Positions 13,060 through 23,033 of a DNA stretch of 64,000 nt are shown piece by piece. The notes below the pieces were generated by a model. That model had not been told where the DNA came from. It saw only the letters and a program-made list of their open reading frames with translations, and made no database searches. Source of the stretch: Kappaphycus alvarezii (taxonomy: Eukaryota > Rhodophyta > Florideophyceae > Gigartinales > Solieriaceae); NCBI GenBank assembly GCA_002205965.3, contig NADL03000598.1, forward strand, positions 124,001 to 188,000. The letters run 5' to 3'. Positions within the stretch are counted from its first letter, which is position 1. Each line of letters opens with the position of its first letter. The translations under genes and the position numbers were made by a program.

Positions 13060-13925
13060 TCGCTTGTGGGCCACCTGGTTGTGGCCCACAAATTTGGTGC
13101 ACTAAACAGGATGTTTGTACTGTTTTCCGCACCTGAATGGGGCAGAAGCCGCTGCCTCAATGAAGGTACTCTAGTTGATCGTGGCACCTTTACGATATGC
13201 GGCACCTTGATCTGCTGACACGTTGCAGCCTCATCAGAGCGCCTTGCAGAATAATGGAGACTGTAAGCAAGTCTATTACTGTAAATGGGGAGAGACTGTA
13301 GGGCACATCTCTCGTGTTATAGTTTCTGCCATAAAACATCTAGCTGTTCAGACCATTACTCTGCCAGCAAGGAAACATTGTGTCACTATCGCATGTTGCA
13401 TGCAACTGCTACAGTACTTTCAAGTATCAAGGCCGTCTTGCAATAGACGCATGAGGAAATAAAGTGGTACCGTACTGTCAAGTCGCTACCTGTTATACAA
13501 GTCTACGCTGGCTAACGATAGATAAGATGGTCCAGCAATGGCAAGAGTGGTTCATCCAGCTAGAGGAATGGGCACATGAAATTGTTACAACGTCAACACG
13601 GTGGACTTGTTTGGTTCAGACAAGGTTGTCAACAACCGAATATGGACACTGGCATGGGCCATTGTCTGAACATTATTGGACAAATCTCACATTTCAGAAC
13701 AAAAAAAGCACATGTCGTTTCCACAATGAAAAGCGTTTTTGTCATACATGTCATTGAACAACACTTGTCTCGAGATTTTGTAGTGATTGGCTCCAACTAT
13801 GGAAAAAACATTGTCATTTTGTATATCGACGTGGCTACTTGGTGCTTGACAATCCAAATGCCCGCATAGCGCTGTCGATTTCCTTTCAAACCAACGTAAA
13901 CTTATTTGGACAAAGAAAAGTAATT
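13060..13925. other. no recognisable gene; plus-strand frames of unknown status
   Basis: Plus-strand frames at 13464-13757 and 13576-13869 (97 codons each) overlap in different frames and have no motif I know. The segment ends in an 18-A run on the plus strand, so it could be a retroposed sequence, but no target duplication is obvious. Confidence 0.35.
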
Positions 13926-13943
13926 AAAAAAAAAAAAAAAAAA
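13926..13943 (+). repeat. A18 homopolymer
   Basis: Uninterrupted run of 18 A residues. It is either a simple repeat upstream of gene A or the poly(A) tail of a retroposed sequence ending here. Confidence 0.9.
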
Positions 13944-13964
13944 CTACAACAAACACAAACTACT

Positions 13965-14199
13965 TGCACCTCAATTTCCCCAACTCTTTCCTTTCGCCGT
14001 CTCAAACCTTTCTATATCCATCCCAAATTCCGACACATCTCCCTCATCCCCTCACCTCGCTCTCCTTGCCAAACCACCATATCTTCATCTGCCACACCAC
14101 ACAGTCATTCACCCTCTTCCCCTCCTCCCCCTCCGCTTTCCTTTCCTTCCCACACCTGCGCCCCAACTCCCGCCTACCTACCTTCCCCTCCCTCCAACC
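13965..14199 (+). promoter_or_regulatory. C/T-rich leader of gene A
   Basis: Strongly pyrimidine-rich plus strand leading to ATG 14200, like the leaders of genes B and C. The nearest TATA-like string is TATATCC at about 14,013, weaker and farther from the ATG (about 190 bp) than those of B and C. Confidence 0.45.
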
Positions 14200-15764
14200 A
14201 TGGAGCCCCGTCCCTCACGTCACAATCGCCGGGTCCGCTTCAACATCCCTACCCCGCCCGACTCCCGCTCACCCCCAACCTCCATCCTTCGTCAACCACC
14301 CCCTGCCCTCCATCCACCGCCGAGCAACCAGCTCCTTTTCGTCGCACCTCACTCCCTGACATGCGCCAGTCCTCCTCCCATATTGCCGAGCGCCGTCGTC
14401 GTGCCCTCGTCGCCTTGAAAGATATGCAAAACTATCTCAAAGAGGCCCTGAACTTTCATGCTGACGATAGTCGACGCGCCCTAACCCCTCTCTCCGTCAA
14501 TGCCCTCTCCAATCTCATCGCCTATCTCTCCAACCTACGTCACGACTTTAATCTCGACATCATCCGCCGCGACGAAAGGCTCCTCCAAAACGTCGACATT
14601 GATCCCAATACCCGTCACCCCGCCGAGCAACTCCACCCCAACCTCCCCATCACCAACGACTACGAACGCTACGCTCGAAACGCCACAAGAAACGTCTCCG
14701 TCGCGAAGCAGACCACCGTCTCCTCCAATTCGTCTCCAAGCAGCTCAACCTTCCCCCCCAAACCCTCCGCGACCTACCCCCACCGTACGGGAACGCCGCG
14801 AACTCGATGCCTTCAAGAGCCGTCTCAAGCGATTCAACACCCCAACCCACACCCCACATCGCCCCGCCCCACCGCCCACCCTCCCCCCGCCACAACTCCT
14901 CCGCTCCCTCCTCCCCGCTCGACCGCCCCTACACCACACCACAATCCCCACATACAGACCCCCGCCGCGCCTCCGCCGCGCCTTTGAACTTCCAAACAAG
15001 GGCGACGAACTCTACCCCGCCGCCATGGCCGAGCTTCGTCTCCCCGGCTCGTCGTTTGATCAGCACCGCCCCGCCCGCACCTCAGCCTTCGCTGCGCCGT
15101 GCAAACACCCCGCGCTTCCCCGCCGCACAACATCCGGCCCACTCCACCTCGCCGTACACCCCGGTCGCAACCTCGCCGTACAACCAAGTCCCACCTCGCC
15201 GTACAACCAAGGCCCCACCTCGCCGTACAACCACCCCCGACCTCGCCGTACAACCACCCCCGACCTCACCTTACTCACTCCCCCCACCTCACCCTACATG
15301 CTTCCAACGGTAACACCGTCCGCCTTTGTGCTCCCAACCCCGCATACCACCATCATGCACCTCCACCATCCACACCGCCATCAGCCGTGCTACCCTCCCC
15401 CTACACAACCAATCTCCCACCATCCACTGCAAACTACCCGCCACACCCGTGGCATACGGCAAGACAAGCACAAGCGCAGATGCAACGGCAGGCGTGCCGC
15501 TTGCGCCACCGATGGCATATTCGGGCACATCGGCGGCTACATCGACGACAACAGGGTCTGGATATAATCACGCGGGGGGTGAGAATACTGGGGGACGCGG
15601 TATCCGCAACAGAGGCAGTATTGAGAAGAGGGGGAGTGGAGGATTTTTTGGGGAGCGGGGGAGCGTGTGGGGCGTGTGTGTGTATGTGTGTTTTTTTTTT
15701 TCGTGTGCGGTTTGTGATGGTGAGGGTGGGGGAGTCTGGGAGTGGGTTGGGAGGTGTCAAGTAG
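14200..15764 (+). CDS. gene A: Pro-rich protein with RVRF and SILR motifs (frame-stepped)
   Basis: ATG 14200 lies in a good context (CCAACCATGG). Residues 11-14 are RVRF and 28-31 are SILR, matching the consensus of the RVxF and SILK docking motifs of protein phosphatase 1 partners; here RVxF comes first. A charged, probably helical part follows (ERRRRALVALKDMQNYLKEA near 14,390-14,450; later KRHKKRLRREADHR near 14,680), then a Ser/Pro/Thr-rich tail with a TSPYN octapeptide repeat at 15,147-15,263. The best protein-like frame moves 1 to 0 to 2 to 1 to 0, always by -1. Single missing bases in C-runs would explain this; introns or true decay are alternatives. The 3' end is uncertain: a stop at 15,313 in one frame and 15,764 in another. 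Product function is unknown; PP1 binding is inference from motifs only. Confidence 0.5.
15147..15263 (+). repeat. five tandem 23/24-bp units encoding TSPYN
   Basis: Five units begin CCTCGCCGTACA, with lengths 24, 23, 24, 23 and 23. A 24-bp unit would encode an octapeptide such as TSPYNQGP in frame. The 23-bp units differ by a shorter C-run (CCC against CCCC) and push the TSPY reading one frame back each time. Gene B starts with the related YSPYTPSYQSPY. Confidence 0.8.
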
Positions 15765-16060
15765 TTTAGTATGTGTTTTCATGTGTGAGTGAAAGTAGTA
15801 GCGATTGATTTGGTAAAGCAAGGAATTTTCGGATGAGTAGAGTGGTTGGGTGGGAGGGGAGGTGGTGCAGGTTGTGAAGCGGGGGTGAGGGATGTGGTAG
15901 AGTTTGTTGCATGGGGTGTGTGGTACGGGGTGGGTGAGAAAGATACATGGGAGAATTGGGGGTGTGGACATAGGATGGCGGGGAGTGGTGTGGATGGAGC
16001 GATGGATTGTAGTGTATAATACCGTAGGAAGTAATTGCGGTAAAAGAGTTTTCACGTGTT
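15640..16060. other. G/T-rich tract with (GT)n and T10
   Basis: The plus strand is strongly G/T-rich (the minus strand therefore C/A-rich), including GTGTGTGTGTATGTGTG and a run of T near 15,690. The long minus frame here (15537-16055) is a low-complexity by-product. It could be the 3' flank of gene A or a minus-strand leader; no gene is supported. Confidence 0.45.
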
Positions 16061-16501
16061 GATGGTGGACAAGGTTGGAATTAAAATTGGGCGAGGGGTG
16101 GCGAGACGGAATGAATGGTGGGAAGGGGCGGTGGGAGATTTTGTAAGGGGTATAAAGTTTAGGGGTTTTTGGGGTGGGAGTTTGGGAGCGCGGCCGAATG
16201 ACGAATAATTTTTCAGAGCTACCGTATGTGCTTTTTGGAGGGGCCGATGAGGGGGGTAAATGTAGGGTGATTTAATATTTGAAAGATATGGTTGGGGGGG
16301 TGGTGGTGGGAACGGCGGTAGGGTTTGATAGATTTTCTGTACAATACTCTCCTGTGCTTGGTCAAGTCGGGCCTCGAGTATCATCGGGCTGACTGCTGCT
16401 GCTGCTGGGAGAGGGTGTAAAGCAGGGGGGACACATTTTACTTTTTTCAGTACCACAGCTTTCAACAATAAACCCTTTTGACGACCTTTTACGACGGTCA
16501 T
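16052..16501 (-). CDS. hypothetical minus-strand ORF, doubtful
   Basis: A 149-codon frame, basic at the start (VVKGRQKGLLLKAVVLKK) and then Pro-rich with a polyproline run. It has no known domain. Part of it (PYLSNIKSPYIYP) is the translation of the dispersed repeat copy at 16,252-16,300, which weakens the case for a real gene. It ends beside a C-rich minus-strand tract. Confidence 0.2.
   Translation of the reverse strand: MTVVKGRQKGLLLKAVVLKKVKCVPPALHPLPAAAAVSPMILEARLDQAQESIVQKIYQTLPPFPPPPPQPYLSNIKSPYIYPPHRPLQKAHTVALKNYSSFGRAPKLPPQKPLNFIPLTKSPTAPSHHSFRLATPRPILIPTLSTINT
16252..16300 (-). repeat. dispersed 65-bp repeat, minus-strand copy in island
   Basis: The reverse complement reads AACCATATCTTTCAAATATT, then AAATCACCCTACATTTACC. 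It matches copy 1 closely in its second half. Confidence 0.75.
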
Positions 16502-16552
16502 GTTAGTTTTTGAGGTGCAACACCCAGGCTGTGCACACTTGTGTCCATACTA

Positions 16553-16569
16553 AACTGTACAGTACTGTT
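16553..16569. repeat. short TACAG/TACTG palindrome
   Basis: CTGTACAGTACTGTT, the same pentamer family as the larger arrays at 16,807 and 16,905. Confidence 0.75.
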
Positions 16570-16806
16570 ATTGTAGGGTCTGTGCTGAAACAAGCTGTAC
16601 AAAATTTGGTGGGACGACAGCACTGGTGTGCTCAGCAGACGGCAGCCTCACCATATCCGCACCATTTCGGTCTATTTTGCTGTTGCCTGCGATGCGGTTT
16701 CACACACTTGCTCCTTTCACACAGCGACGGCAGTCTTGCGAGGACTGCGCACCAAATCCAGCGACGTCCGTGTTCAAGCCCTGTATCGTACAAGACTCCA
16801 CGTATT

Positions 16807-16856
16807 GTACAGTACAGTACAGTACTGTACTGTACTGTACTGTCCTACCGTACAGC
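16807..16856. repeat. (TACAG)n(TACTG)n palindromic array
   Basis: Three TACAG units are followed directly by four TACTG units, then a diverged CCGTACAG. Because TACTG is the phased reverse complement of TACAG, the array is a near-perfect palindrome about 40 bp long and could form a hairpin or cruciform. Confidence 0.9.
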
Positions 16857-16903
16857 AGTTGGTCCTGGAGCAGATGAAAACGGTGCAAAGTGTGCAACTT
16901 GTC

Positions 16904-16946
16904 ATGTACAGTACAGTACTGTACAGTACGGCATACCGTACTGTGG
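16904..16946. repeat. TACAG/TACTG array
   Basis: Contains GTACAGTACAGTACTGTACA and then a nested palindrome TACGGCATACCGTACTG. It is the second array within 100 bp. Confidence 0.88.
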
Positions 16947-18105
16947 CTTTTTGTTTTTTTTTCTAGAGCAGCAATGTTGTCGATGGCGTTGATTTATACT
17001 GTAAGCGTAGAAAGTGGGCATCGTGGACACACAATTGGGTTGGGTTGACAGCTACACATGTCGCTTTTTGTTGGCGGCTTGCGCACACCCGTGAGTCAGG
17101 ATGCCCGAGGGAAACCGCTCCGCGGGGCGTGGGTTGATTACACAGTGAAAAATAACGGCTTTTCGCATGCCATGTTGTGTCTTTTGTGTAACCAGTGGGT
17201 AGCGTTGGTAGCGTTGCTGATATGAGATGGGAAAAAGCGGTGCATTTGGGGTGATGAAGAGGGGGGATTTGTTGTGGGTCCGTTAAAGTGCCTTTTTGCA
17301 GAGTCGTATTATTATGGCAGAGCTTTGTCGATGTCAACAGCAGTATGCAACGGAAAGAGCAGCCGTAAACAAGTTGCCGTTTTCAAAAAACTGCACCAAA
17401 TAGCCCTTGCGGCACGGTGTACAGTACAGTGCTGAATCATACTATTGTACACGCTTTTGGTATACCGTTTTGCTGAATCCGAATGGGCTGTCGCCATGCT
17501 GTGACCCGAATTTCCCGTTATTTCTGGGTCGGATGCAAACTGGTGTACCCTTACTGTGAAGAATAGGTCTTTCTAGAAGAGACGTCACGCCTGTTTTTTT
17601 TTCAACTGTGGTTGATGTTGACATCAACACCTCGACAAATAAAGCAATGGTATTGGCAGCGTTACGGTTTACAGGACGTAAATGTCTCCAACCGCTTTTT
17701 GCAATGCAAAAGGCAGGCCAAGCTGCCTCGACCAACCAATGCCGCCATTCGCAAGCATGACATGCCTTTCATGCTCCAAAACATGAAAAAGCCGCTTCGA
17801 CATTACATTTGTAAGCACTGTAAAACTACACGGTGTGTCACGGCTTGCGGGGCACGCTGTGAACGCTGTATTAGGTGTGAAAGGTGTGAAAGGTGTTCAA
17901 GCTGTGCAGGTTGATTCTCCACCGTCGAATGCCGGGATGCAACGCTTGTATCGCCGTGATCAAATCAAACGGTCCTTTTCTGTAAGACCGGACAACCAGG
18001 TCCTTTTATGTCAATGAATCAACCTGGCAATGTTTGCAGGTGATGCGTTGTCCTCGTGTTTCATCGGAAACCGTACTGTAACCTGGCCGTTGGGGACAAA
18101 TTGAA
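16947..18105. other. island segment without a supported gene
   Basis: Minus frames at 16963-17337 and 17442-17735 and a plus frame at 17612-17914 have no recognised domain. The Cys-rich end of the plus frame comes from a tandem AGGTGTGAA-type repeat near 17,865-17,905, not from a zinc-finger spacing I recognise. A lone GTACAGTACAGTG lies at about 17,420. Confidence 0.4.
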
Positions 18106-18111
18106 CAAGGC

Positions 18112-18149
18112 AATACAGTATTGAGGCCCCCGATACTGTACTGTACAGT
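18112..18149. repeat. TACAG/TACTG cluster upstream of gene D
   Basis: ATACAGTATT, then GATACTGTACTGTACAGTC. It lies about 340 bp before the gene D start. Confidence 0.82.
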
Positions 18150-18199
18150 CTTTCCCACACGTGCAGTAAATTACAAAACTGTAGTGATAGTGCCCCATC

Positions 18200-18484
18200 T
18201 TTCTGCCAACATCTGATCCACCCTTCAATCTACAGCATAGTCCCCCTCCTGTGTGACAAGTCTCGATACTTTTTCTCAACACAAATCTCCCGGTCGCTCC
18301 GCCTCTCGCAAATATCCGCCCCCTTGATTCACCTCCCGGACAATGCTTTTCCTTTTTGTCAAAATCACTCCCCAGGTATACTGCAGCATAACTTATAACT
18401 TGCGACTCCCTTGCCGTCAAAGCCCCTGACATAACCACAACCTACCATCTTCCCCTTCACTCCAGCCCTCCTGAGACTTTTCGC
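18200..18484 (+). promoter_or_regulatory. C/T-rich leader of gene D
   Basis: Pyrimidine-rich plus strand running into ATG 18485, as before genes A-C. A TATA-like CTTATAAC occurs at about 18,390, roughly 95 bp before the ATG, a similar distance to the TATA boxes of genes B and C. Confidence 0.4.
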
Positions 18485-18777
18485 ATGCCGCAGTCCAAAC
18501 CTGACGCCCCCTCTTTTAAATCCGCCTATCTCGACCTCCCACCCAGCTCTGCACCCAACTCTAGTCTATCTAGTAGCATGAACCAACCCCACTAGCGCAA
18601 TACCACAAAGCCAAACCAACCTACACCGGTATTCGCATGCTCTCCCTTGAGCCGCCCGAATCCGCCACTTTTTCTCCCCGTCTTTCAAAAACCAAACACA
18701 AAAAAATTACCTGCTGCACACCACATGTACAGTACCATACCCACTCGAAAATTTTCGGATAATCTCCCTATCGACCC
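18485..18777 (+). CDS. gene D: short Ser/Pro-rich ORF interrupted by one in-frame TAG
   Basis: ATG 18485 begins MPQSKPDAPSFKSAYLDLPP and runs 36 codons to TAG at 18,593-18,595. The same frame then stays open to TAA near 18,777 and is protein-like (KPTYTGIRMLSLEPPESATF, then a Lys-rich stretch). This looks like one reading unit of about 95 codons split by a single stop, or an exon ending near the TAG. It has the same kind of leader as A-C but I see no clear SILK or RVxF motif. Function unknown. Confidence 0.35.
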
Positions 18778-19402
18778 AAAAACGCACCCAAGCACACTAA
18801 ATCTATAGGCTGTTTTTCGACAACAACAACAAAAAAAAAACAAACCCCCGCCGAGGGAGCAGAGCAGTGCAACGTACCCCAGTATCAAACATACCACAAT
18901 ACATTCCCACGCCTAACAATCGCGCATGCATCATCCAAACAAACCGATGATCAGTGCGTGGAGTTGAAACAACATGGTGCACACGAGACAAGGGCACGCT
19001 GTCCAACCCCACGCCATCCAACAAACCCCGCAATGCGGAGCACCAAGTCTACTCTACTGCGCGATGCGAGGTTGAAAAAACCAGGCACACATGGTTGCCA
19101 TGTGCAAGTGGATACATGGGAGGTTGGTCAAGGAGGGGCGGGAGCACTTTGTACGGCTTGTTTGGAAAGGGGTAGTATTGGGTGGATGAGAAATGTGGAG
19201 TGTGAGATGTGGGGCGGCAATTGTGTAGCGGTTTGAGCTTTTTTTTTGTCGATGCGGTGTTGCGCGAGTTGATGTGGTGGTGTTGGGTGGATGCGGGACG
19301 CGTGGTGCTACGGCGTCCTTTCAGGCTTGTGGTGTGGGTTTGGGGGATGGCTCGTCCTTTGAGGCGTGCGTTTTTGGGACACCTTTGGATGGGTGGTGGG
19401 CA

Positions 19403-19440
19403 GTGTACAGTACAGTATAGTACAGTAGAAATACTGTATG
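19403..19440. repeat. TACAG array
   Basis: Contains GTGTACAGTACAGTATAG and then TACAGTAGAAATACTGTATG. Confidence 0.85.
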
Positions 19441-19546
19441 GCATGTTTGATTTGACAGCGCATGTGCTGCGTGGCTTTATCTTTTTGTCTACGGGATATT
19501 CCTTTTTTTGATCACCCAAAAGGCACAATACGTCTTGAGTTGGGTG

Positions 19547-19584
19547 TATGTACAGTACAGTACGGTACAGTAGCGGTACAGCAT
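19547..19584. repeat. TACAG array
   Basis: Contains GTACAGTACAGTACGGTACA, then a GTAGCGGTACAGC tail. Confidence 0.85.
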
Positions 19585-19647
19585 TGTTCACAGCGACGGC
19601 ATGAAATGCAGATTGGATGCGAGTGTATAGCGGATTCAATTCTTTAC

Positions 19648-19690
19648 TCTACTGTACAGTACAGTACTGTACGGTATGGTACAGTAGCAT
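19648..19690. repeat. TACTG/TACAG array upstream of gene B
   Basis: Contains CTACTGTACAGTACAGTACT, then GTACGGTATGGTACAGTAGC. It is the third array within 300 bp and ends about 230 bp before the gene B TATA box. Confidence 0.87.
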
Positions 19691-19914
19691 CACAGCGAAG
19701 CAAGCAAAGCGTGCTCATCTATCCGGAAGCTTGTGACAGTTTGTTGTTTTGGAGCTTGATGCGTGACACGTCCGTGACGACGGCTGCACTGCTGTACTGC
19801 ACCATCATTGGTCAAGCAGGTGCACCAAATCCTACAGCCAATTCCCTTTTCGAATCATCCTCCATCCTTCATTTACCGCCTGCACCACCATCTGCCCCCA
19901 CCTCTCCATACACA

Positions 19915-19920
19915 TATAAG
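19915..19920 (+). promoter_or_regulatory. TATA box of gene B
   Basis: ACACATATAAGACC, about 113 bp before the ATG. It is followed by an uninterrupted C/T-rich leader without an upstream ATG, ending in CTTTCAACCC, which resembles the CTTTCAACCA before gene C. Confidence 0.55.
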
Positions 19921-20032
19921 ACCTCCCACCCCGCTCCACCCCACCACCTCTCCATTCCCTTTCCCCTCCACACTCACACACCCCAATCTTTCAACCCAAC
20001 GCCCACCTTTCCTCATCCACCTCGTCGTCACC

Positions 20033-20607
20033 ATGTACTCGCCGTACACCCCATCCTACCAATCCCCATACGACTACAGCTCGGATGTGCAAGGCATTCT
20101 ACGCCGCCCATCCTTTGACGCATCATCCAACCGTTCATCACGTTCATCCCGTTCCCCACGTCGTGTTTCCTTTGCCGATGATCCGCGCCCGCGTCGTCGC
20201 TCCACCCCAATTCACACCCCCGTTCCTATTCGTTCAACTCTGACACATCCTCCCACTCAAGTTTTGCCGCCAAGCCGCACCACTCTTCCTCGTATCGCAT
20301 TCGTCGTGCCACCGAACGGGAAATAGAAGAAGAGTTTCGCAAGGCAGACCGTAAGAGGGAGATGAGGATGAGGGAGAGGGAGAGGAGGGACGCTCATAGA
20401 AGGGATGAAGAACGCAGGGAGGAGGAGAGGAGGAGGAGGAGGGAGAGGAGGAGGAGGGAAAGCAGGGAGGAGAGGAAGAGGACTTTACGCACCAGTAGGA
20501 GGGACGAGGAGGATAGGAGGAGGAGAAGGGATGTCGAAATGACACACCCTGAACTCGTTCGCAGTCGCTATTTGAGCGCCGATAGGAGGAGGAGGAGGGC
20601 TTATTAG
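20033..20607 (+). CDS. gene B: protein with GILR and RVSF motifs and basic/acidic helix
   Basis: ATG 20033 (context GTCACCATGT). The protein starts YSPYTPSYQSPYDYSSD, then GILR (residues 21-24) and RRVSFADD (RVSF at 44-47) separated by a Ser/Arg-rich linker. This is the order expected of SILK and RVxF docking motifs in protein phosphatase 1 partners. The start frame stays open to 20,326, but from about 20,220 the frame one step back is clearly coding: it runs through EREIEEEFRKADRKREM and a long Arg/Glu coiled-coil-like tract to a stop at 20,605-20,607, ending RSRYLSADRRRRRAY. A single missing base, perhaps in the C-run at 20,216-20,220, would account for the step; an intron of 3n+2 bases is an alternative. 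It is a paralogue candidate of A and C. Function is inferred only from motifs. Confidence 0.55.
20334..20602 (+). repeat. polypurine GGA-rich tract inside gene B
   Basis: About 270 bp with very few pyrimidines on the plus strand, much of it AGG/GAG/GGA repeats. It encodes the Arg/Glu-rich region. Such mirror-like polypurine runs can adopt triplex or G-rich structures. Confidence 0.8.
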
Positions 20608-22720
20608 GTCGATTTGTGCTTGCTGCACTCGCACATTCAAGGGGGGGTTCTGATTTTCCGGGAGTTGGCGGAGGGGGCGGGGCCGTTTCGTGTCGCTTTT
20701 CGATCGCATTCTTTGCCAAAGGGTTGCGTCGTAGTTTTACTTGCATATTGAATAAATCGCTTTGAATTGCGTCCCAACTTGAGAGAGTCTTTTGCTCTAC
20801 GAGCAACGTGCGCGCGTCGACGACATGCGGACATTTTGAACGTCATCGCCGCCTGCAACCTGCCAAATGACGCGCGCAGTTTGGCACCATCTCCAACCAC
20901 AAAGGCATGGCGCAACCAAGACGAAAAACTGACAGTGACGGTCCGTGGTGGTGCGCTGTGAAGCAAAAGGCGAATTTGAATCGGGTGTAGAGTTTCTCGA
21001 GTGCGCCCATGCTCGTTGTGATGACCCAATGGACCCGTCTGCACACGCCCCCGAGAGCAGCGTGGAGCGTACATTGGTGGGACGCCAGCTGGACCGCTGC
21101 GGGTGTAGCGCCAAACCACGGGTTGCCATTCTTACACCGGTTGCGCCAACAAATGAAAACATTGCGGCCAGTGTGCAACAATAAAATACGCTTTTCCCGC
21201 ACCTTTGATTCGCTGGACTGTCGGGGTGCCACGTCCAATGGCTGTAAGCTAGTGGTTTGACACTTGGACACGTGGTTTGGTTGGATGATGGCCGTGACAT
21301 GTCATGATTTGGGGTGTGTCAATTTGTGTCGGGCACCGTACCGTACTGTACTGTATGGTGAGAGTCACGGCGTTTTTAACCGTTGCAGTTGCGCGGGCGA
21401 TTGTACGTGACTCTCGGCATGGCTTGTTAGTGGGAGGGACGAGGATTTGAATGCGTATTGGTTTAGAGGGGCGATTGTGATTGGCGGGGTGAGGTGCAAG
21501 GTGGAAACGAATATGCAATACGCAACGGGGAATGCCGAGTGGCCGGTGTTGCGTCGCGCATACGTTGGGGGTTGCTTGTTCTTCAAGGCCAGTTTTGCAT
21601 GCATGGTGTAGTGGAAACCAATGCGGTCTCTCTGCGTATCGTGGCCGCCACACAAAAGCTGGCATTGGTTGTGGAGCATCCAATCCGTGGAAGGTGGCAC
21701 ATTTGAAAATGCAACCGAATCCAATGGGTGGAAGGTTGTTGTGGCTGGGAATTTTTTTTTTGGTTTTGTGCAGCGGTTATCCGTACGTGGGGATGGGGTG
21801 TTGGGATGGCGGGACTATCTCGGGAGACAGTACACGTGCACACAGGCGTGAGTCGTAAGGTTTGCGTCTCCCGGCTCTGCTATTGAGGTTATGGCGAGTG
21901 CACCAATGGCGAGTTGAGGTACACGTGCCGGGTCGGGGGCTGAGGGATTGGAGAACCCCATCGCGCGGCATTTGTTTTTATTGGTAGACTGAATGGAATT
22001 TTGTCTCTCTGGCGCTTGTGCTCATGAAAACAAGTCGCAGTTACGAAACGGCCACTCAAGATAAAGAAGACTCGCTTCTTGCGAGTGTGTGGTAAGTCAG
22101 TTTTATTCAGGGCTTTTCGGCAGCAATGGCAAAATTAAGGTCGAGCTCGCGTGCCAAGTTTATTTGCAAAAACAAAATTTCGATACCGCGAAAGAGGGCA
22201 AAAACGAGCTGCTGCGAAATTCAATATTGGCGTCAAAATGAAAGAGCTTGTTTTTTACGAGCATCTCGGTCCTCACACAGGTGTTTACAGGCTTACAGAC
22301 TTACATCATCTGAACGACACAACATGCACACGTGTACACGTGGAGGTCTGGGCAAGTGACCCGGCCTGAATAGTGGTGCACACTCGGAATATGCGCGACG
22401 GGTGCCATTTTCTGTCGCTGGTTGGTATGCTGACCTTTGCTTTTCTGAGGTGCAAAGGAGACTAGACTAGTAGAAACTAGGGACTGGGGAGTTGAGGGCT
22501 TGTTGGCGGGGGGAATGGTTTGGGTGTTTTACTCTTGAAACATTTGGATTCAAATAAGAGTGGCGCAATCAAGCGCTGTTGAAAAGCGGACAAGATTAGC
22601 GGCTCCCGATTCGATGGTTGCGTTCCCCATGTGCCACCAAACGTATAGTATTGTAGCGGCTAGACGAATCCTCGTTGCAAAACTGAATTCTGTCCGTTGC
22701 CAGCGCTGTGCTGTCCGTGT
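20608..22720. other. island segment without a supported gene
   Basis: Several long overlapping frames on both strands (for example minus 20797-21300, 167 codons; minus 21249-21683, 144 codons; plus 21532-21858, 108 codons) compete for the same DNA and none has a domain or a matching leader. GC-rich chance frames are the simplest explanation. A short pentamer array (ACCGTACCGTACTGTACTGT) lies at 21,336-21,357. Confidence 0.45.
21336..21357. repeat. TACTG array
   Basis: CCGTACCGTACTGTACTGTA, a short member of the island pentamer family. Confidence 0.8.
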
Positions 22721-22728
22721 AGATGCTC

Positions 22729-22748
22729 CATACTGTACTGTACAGTAA
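22729..22748. repeat. TACTG/TACAG palindrome
   Basis: ATACTGTACTGTACAGTA, a short palindrome of the pentamer family about 950 bp upstream of gene C. Confidence 0.82.
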
Positions 22749-22795
22749 AGGAAAGTAGTAAAATCAAAAAAGACGGTACAACGTGGCAATACTTT

Positions 22796-22854
22796 TCTGT
22801 ACTGTACAGTACTGTACACATCCATTGTACCGTATACCGTACAGTACAATACGG
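22796..22854. repeat. TACTG/TACAG array
   Basis: Contains CTGTACTGTACAGTACTGTA and then TACCGTATACCGTACAGTAC, two palindromes back to back. Confidence 0.88.
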
Positions 22855-22903
22855 AAACTTTTACTCAAAGGGCTTTTACTCAAAGGGTATTTTGACTAAC
22901 TTA

Positions 22904-22921
22904 GTGTACTGTACTGTACTC
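22904..22921. repeat. TACTG array
   Basis: GTGTACTGTACTGTACTC, preceded by a duplicated TTTTACTCAAAGGG at about 22,859-22,888. Confidence 0.82.
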
Positions 22922-23033
22922 TAGGGTATCCAATAGATTGCAGTATTGTTATCTTGGTGGCCGACAAGTCGACTGTTGCAAGCGGCAGGGCGGAACTGTA
23001 GATATATGATACGTGCTCAACATTATCATGTCC

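Noticed and set aside
13060-13943. Processed retrocopy ending in A18
   Set aside because: No target-site duplication found and no recognisable parent gene; the A-run alone is not enough.
13839-14987. Single 382-codon ORF as one gene
   Set aside because: Its first third reads through the A18 run and the leader, and its last part leaves the better coding frame. Only the middle belongs to gene A.
16510-16992. Plus frames of 160 and 112 codons with repeated VQYSTVLYCTV-type peptides
   Set aside because: The peptide is just the translation of TACAG/TACTG arrays in different frames; no other protein signal.
17612-18017. Cys-rich ERCERC peptide as a zinc-binding protein
   Set aside because: The Cys pattern comes from tandem AGGTGTGAA-like DNA repeats and appears in two frames; no defined finger spacing.
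19049-19639. Minus frame of 196 codons
   Set aside because: Includes pentamer arrays and a C-rich strand of a G/T tract; low complexity, no domain, no start context.
20234-20806. Minus Ser/Pro-rich frame of 190 codons
   Set aside because: Antisense of the polypurine tract of gene B; composition is forced by the repeat.
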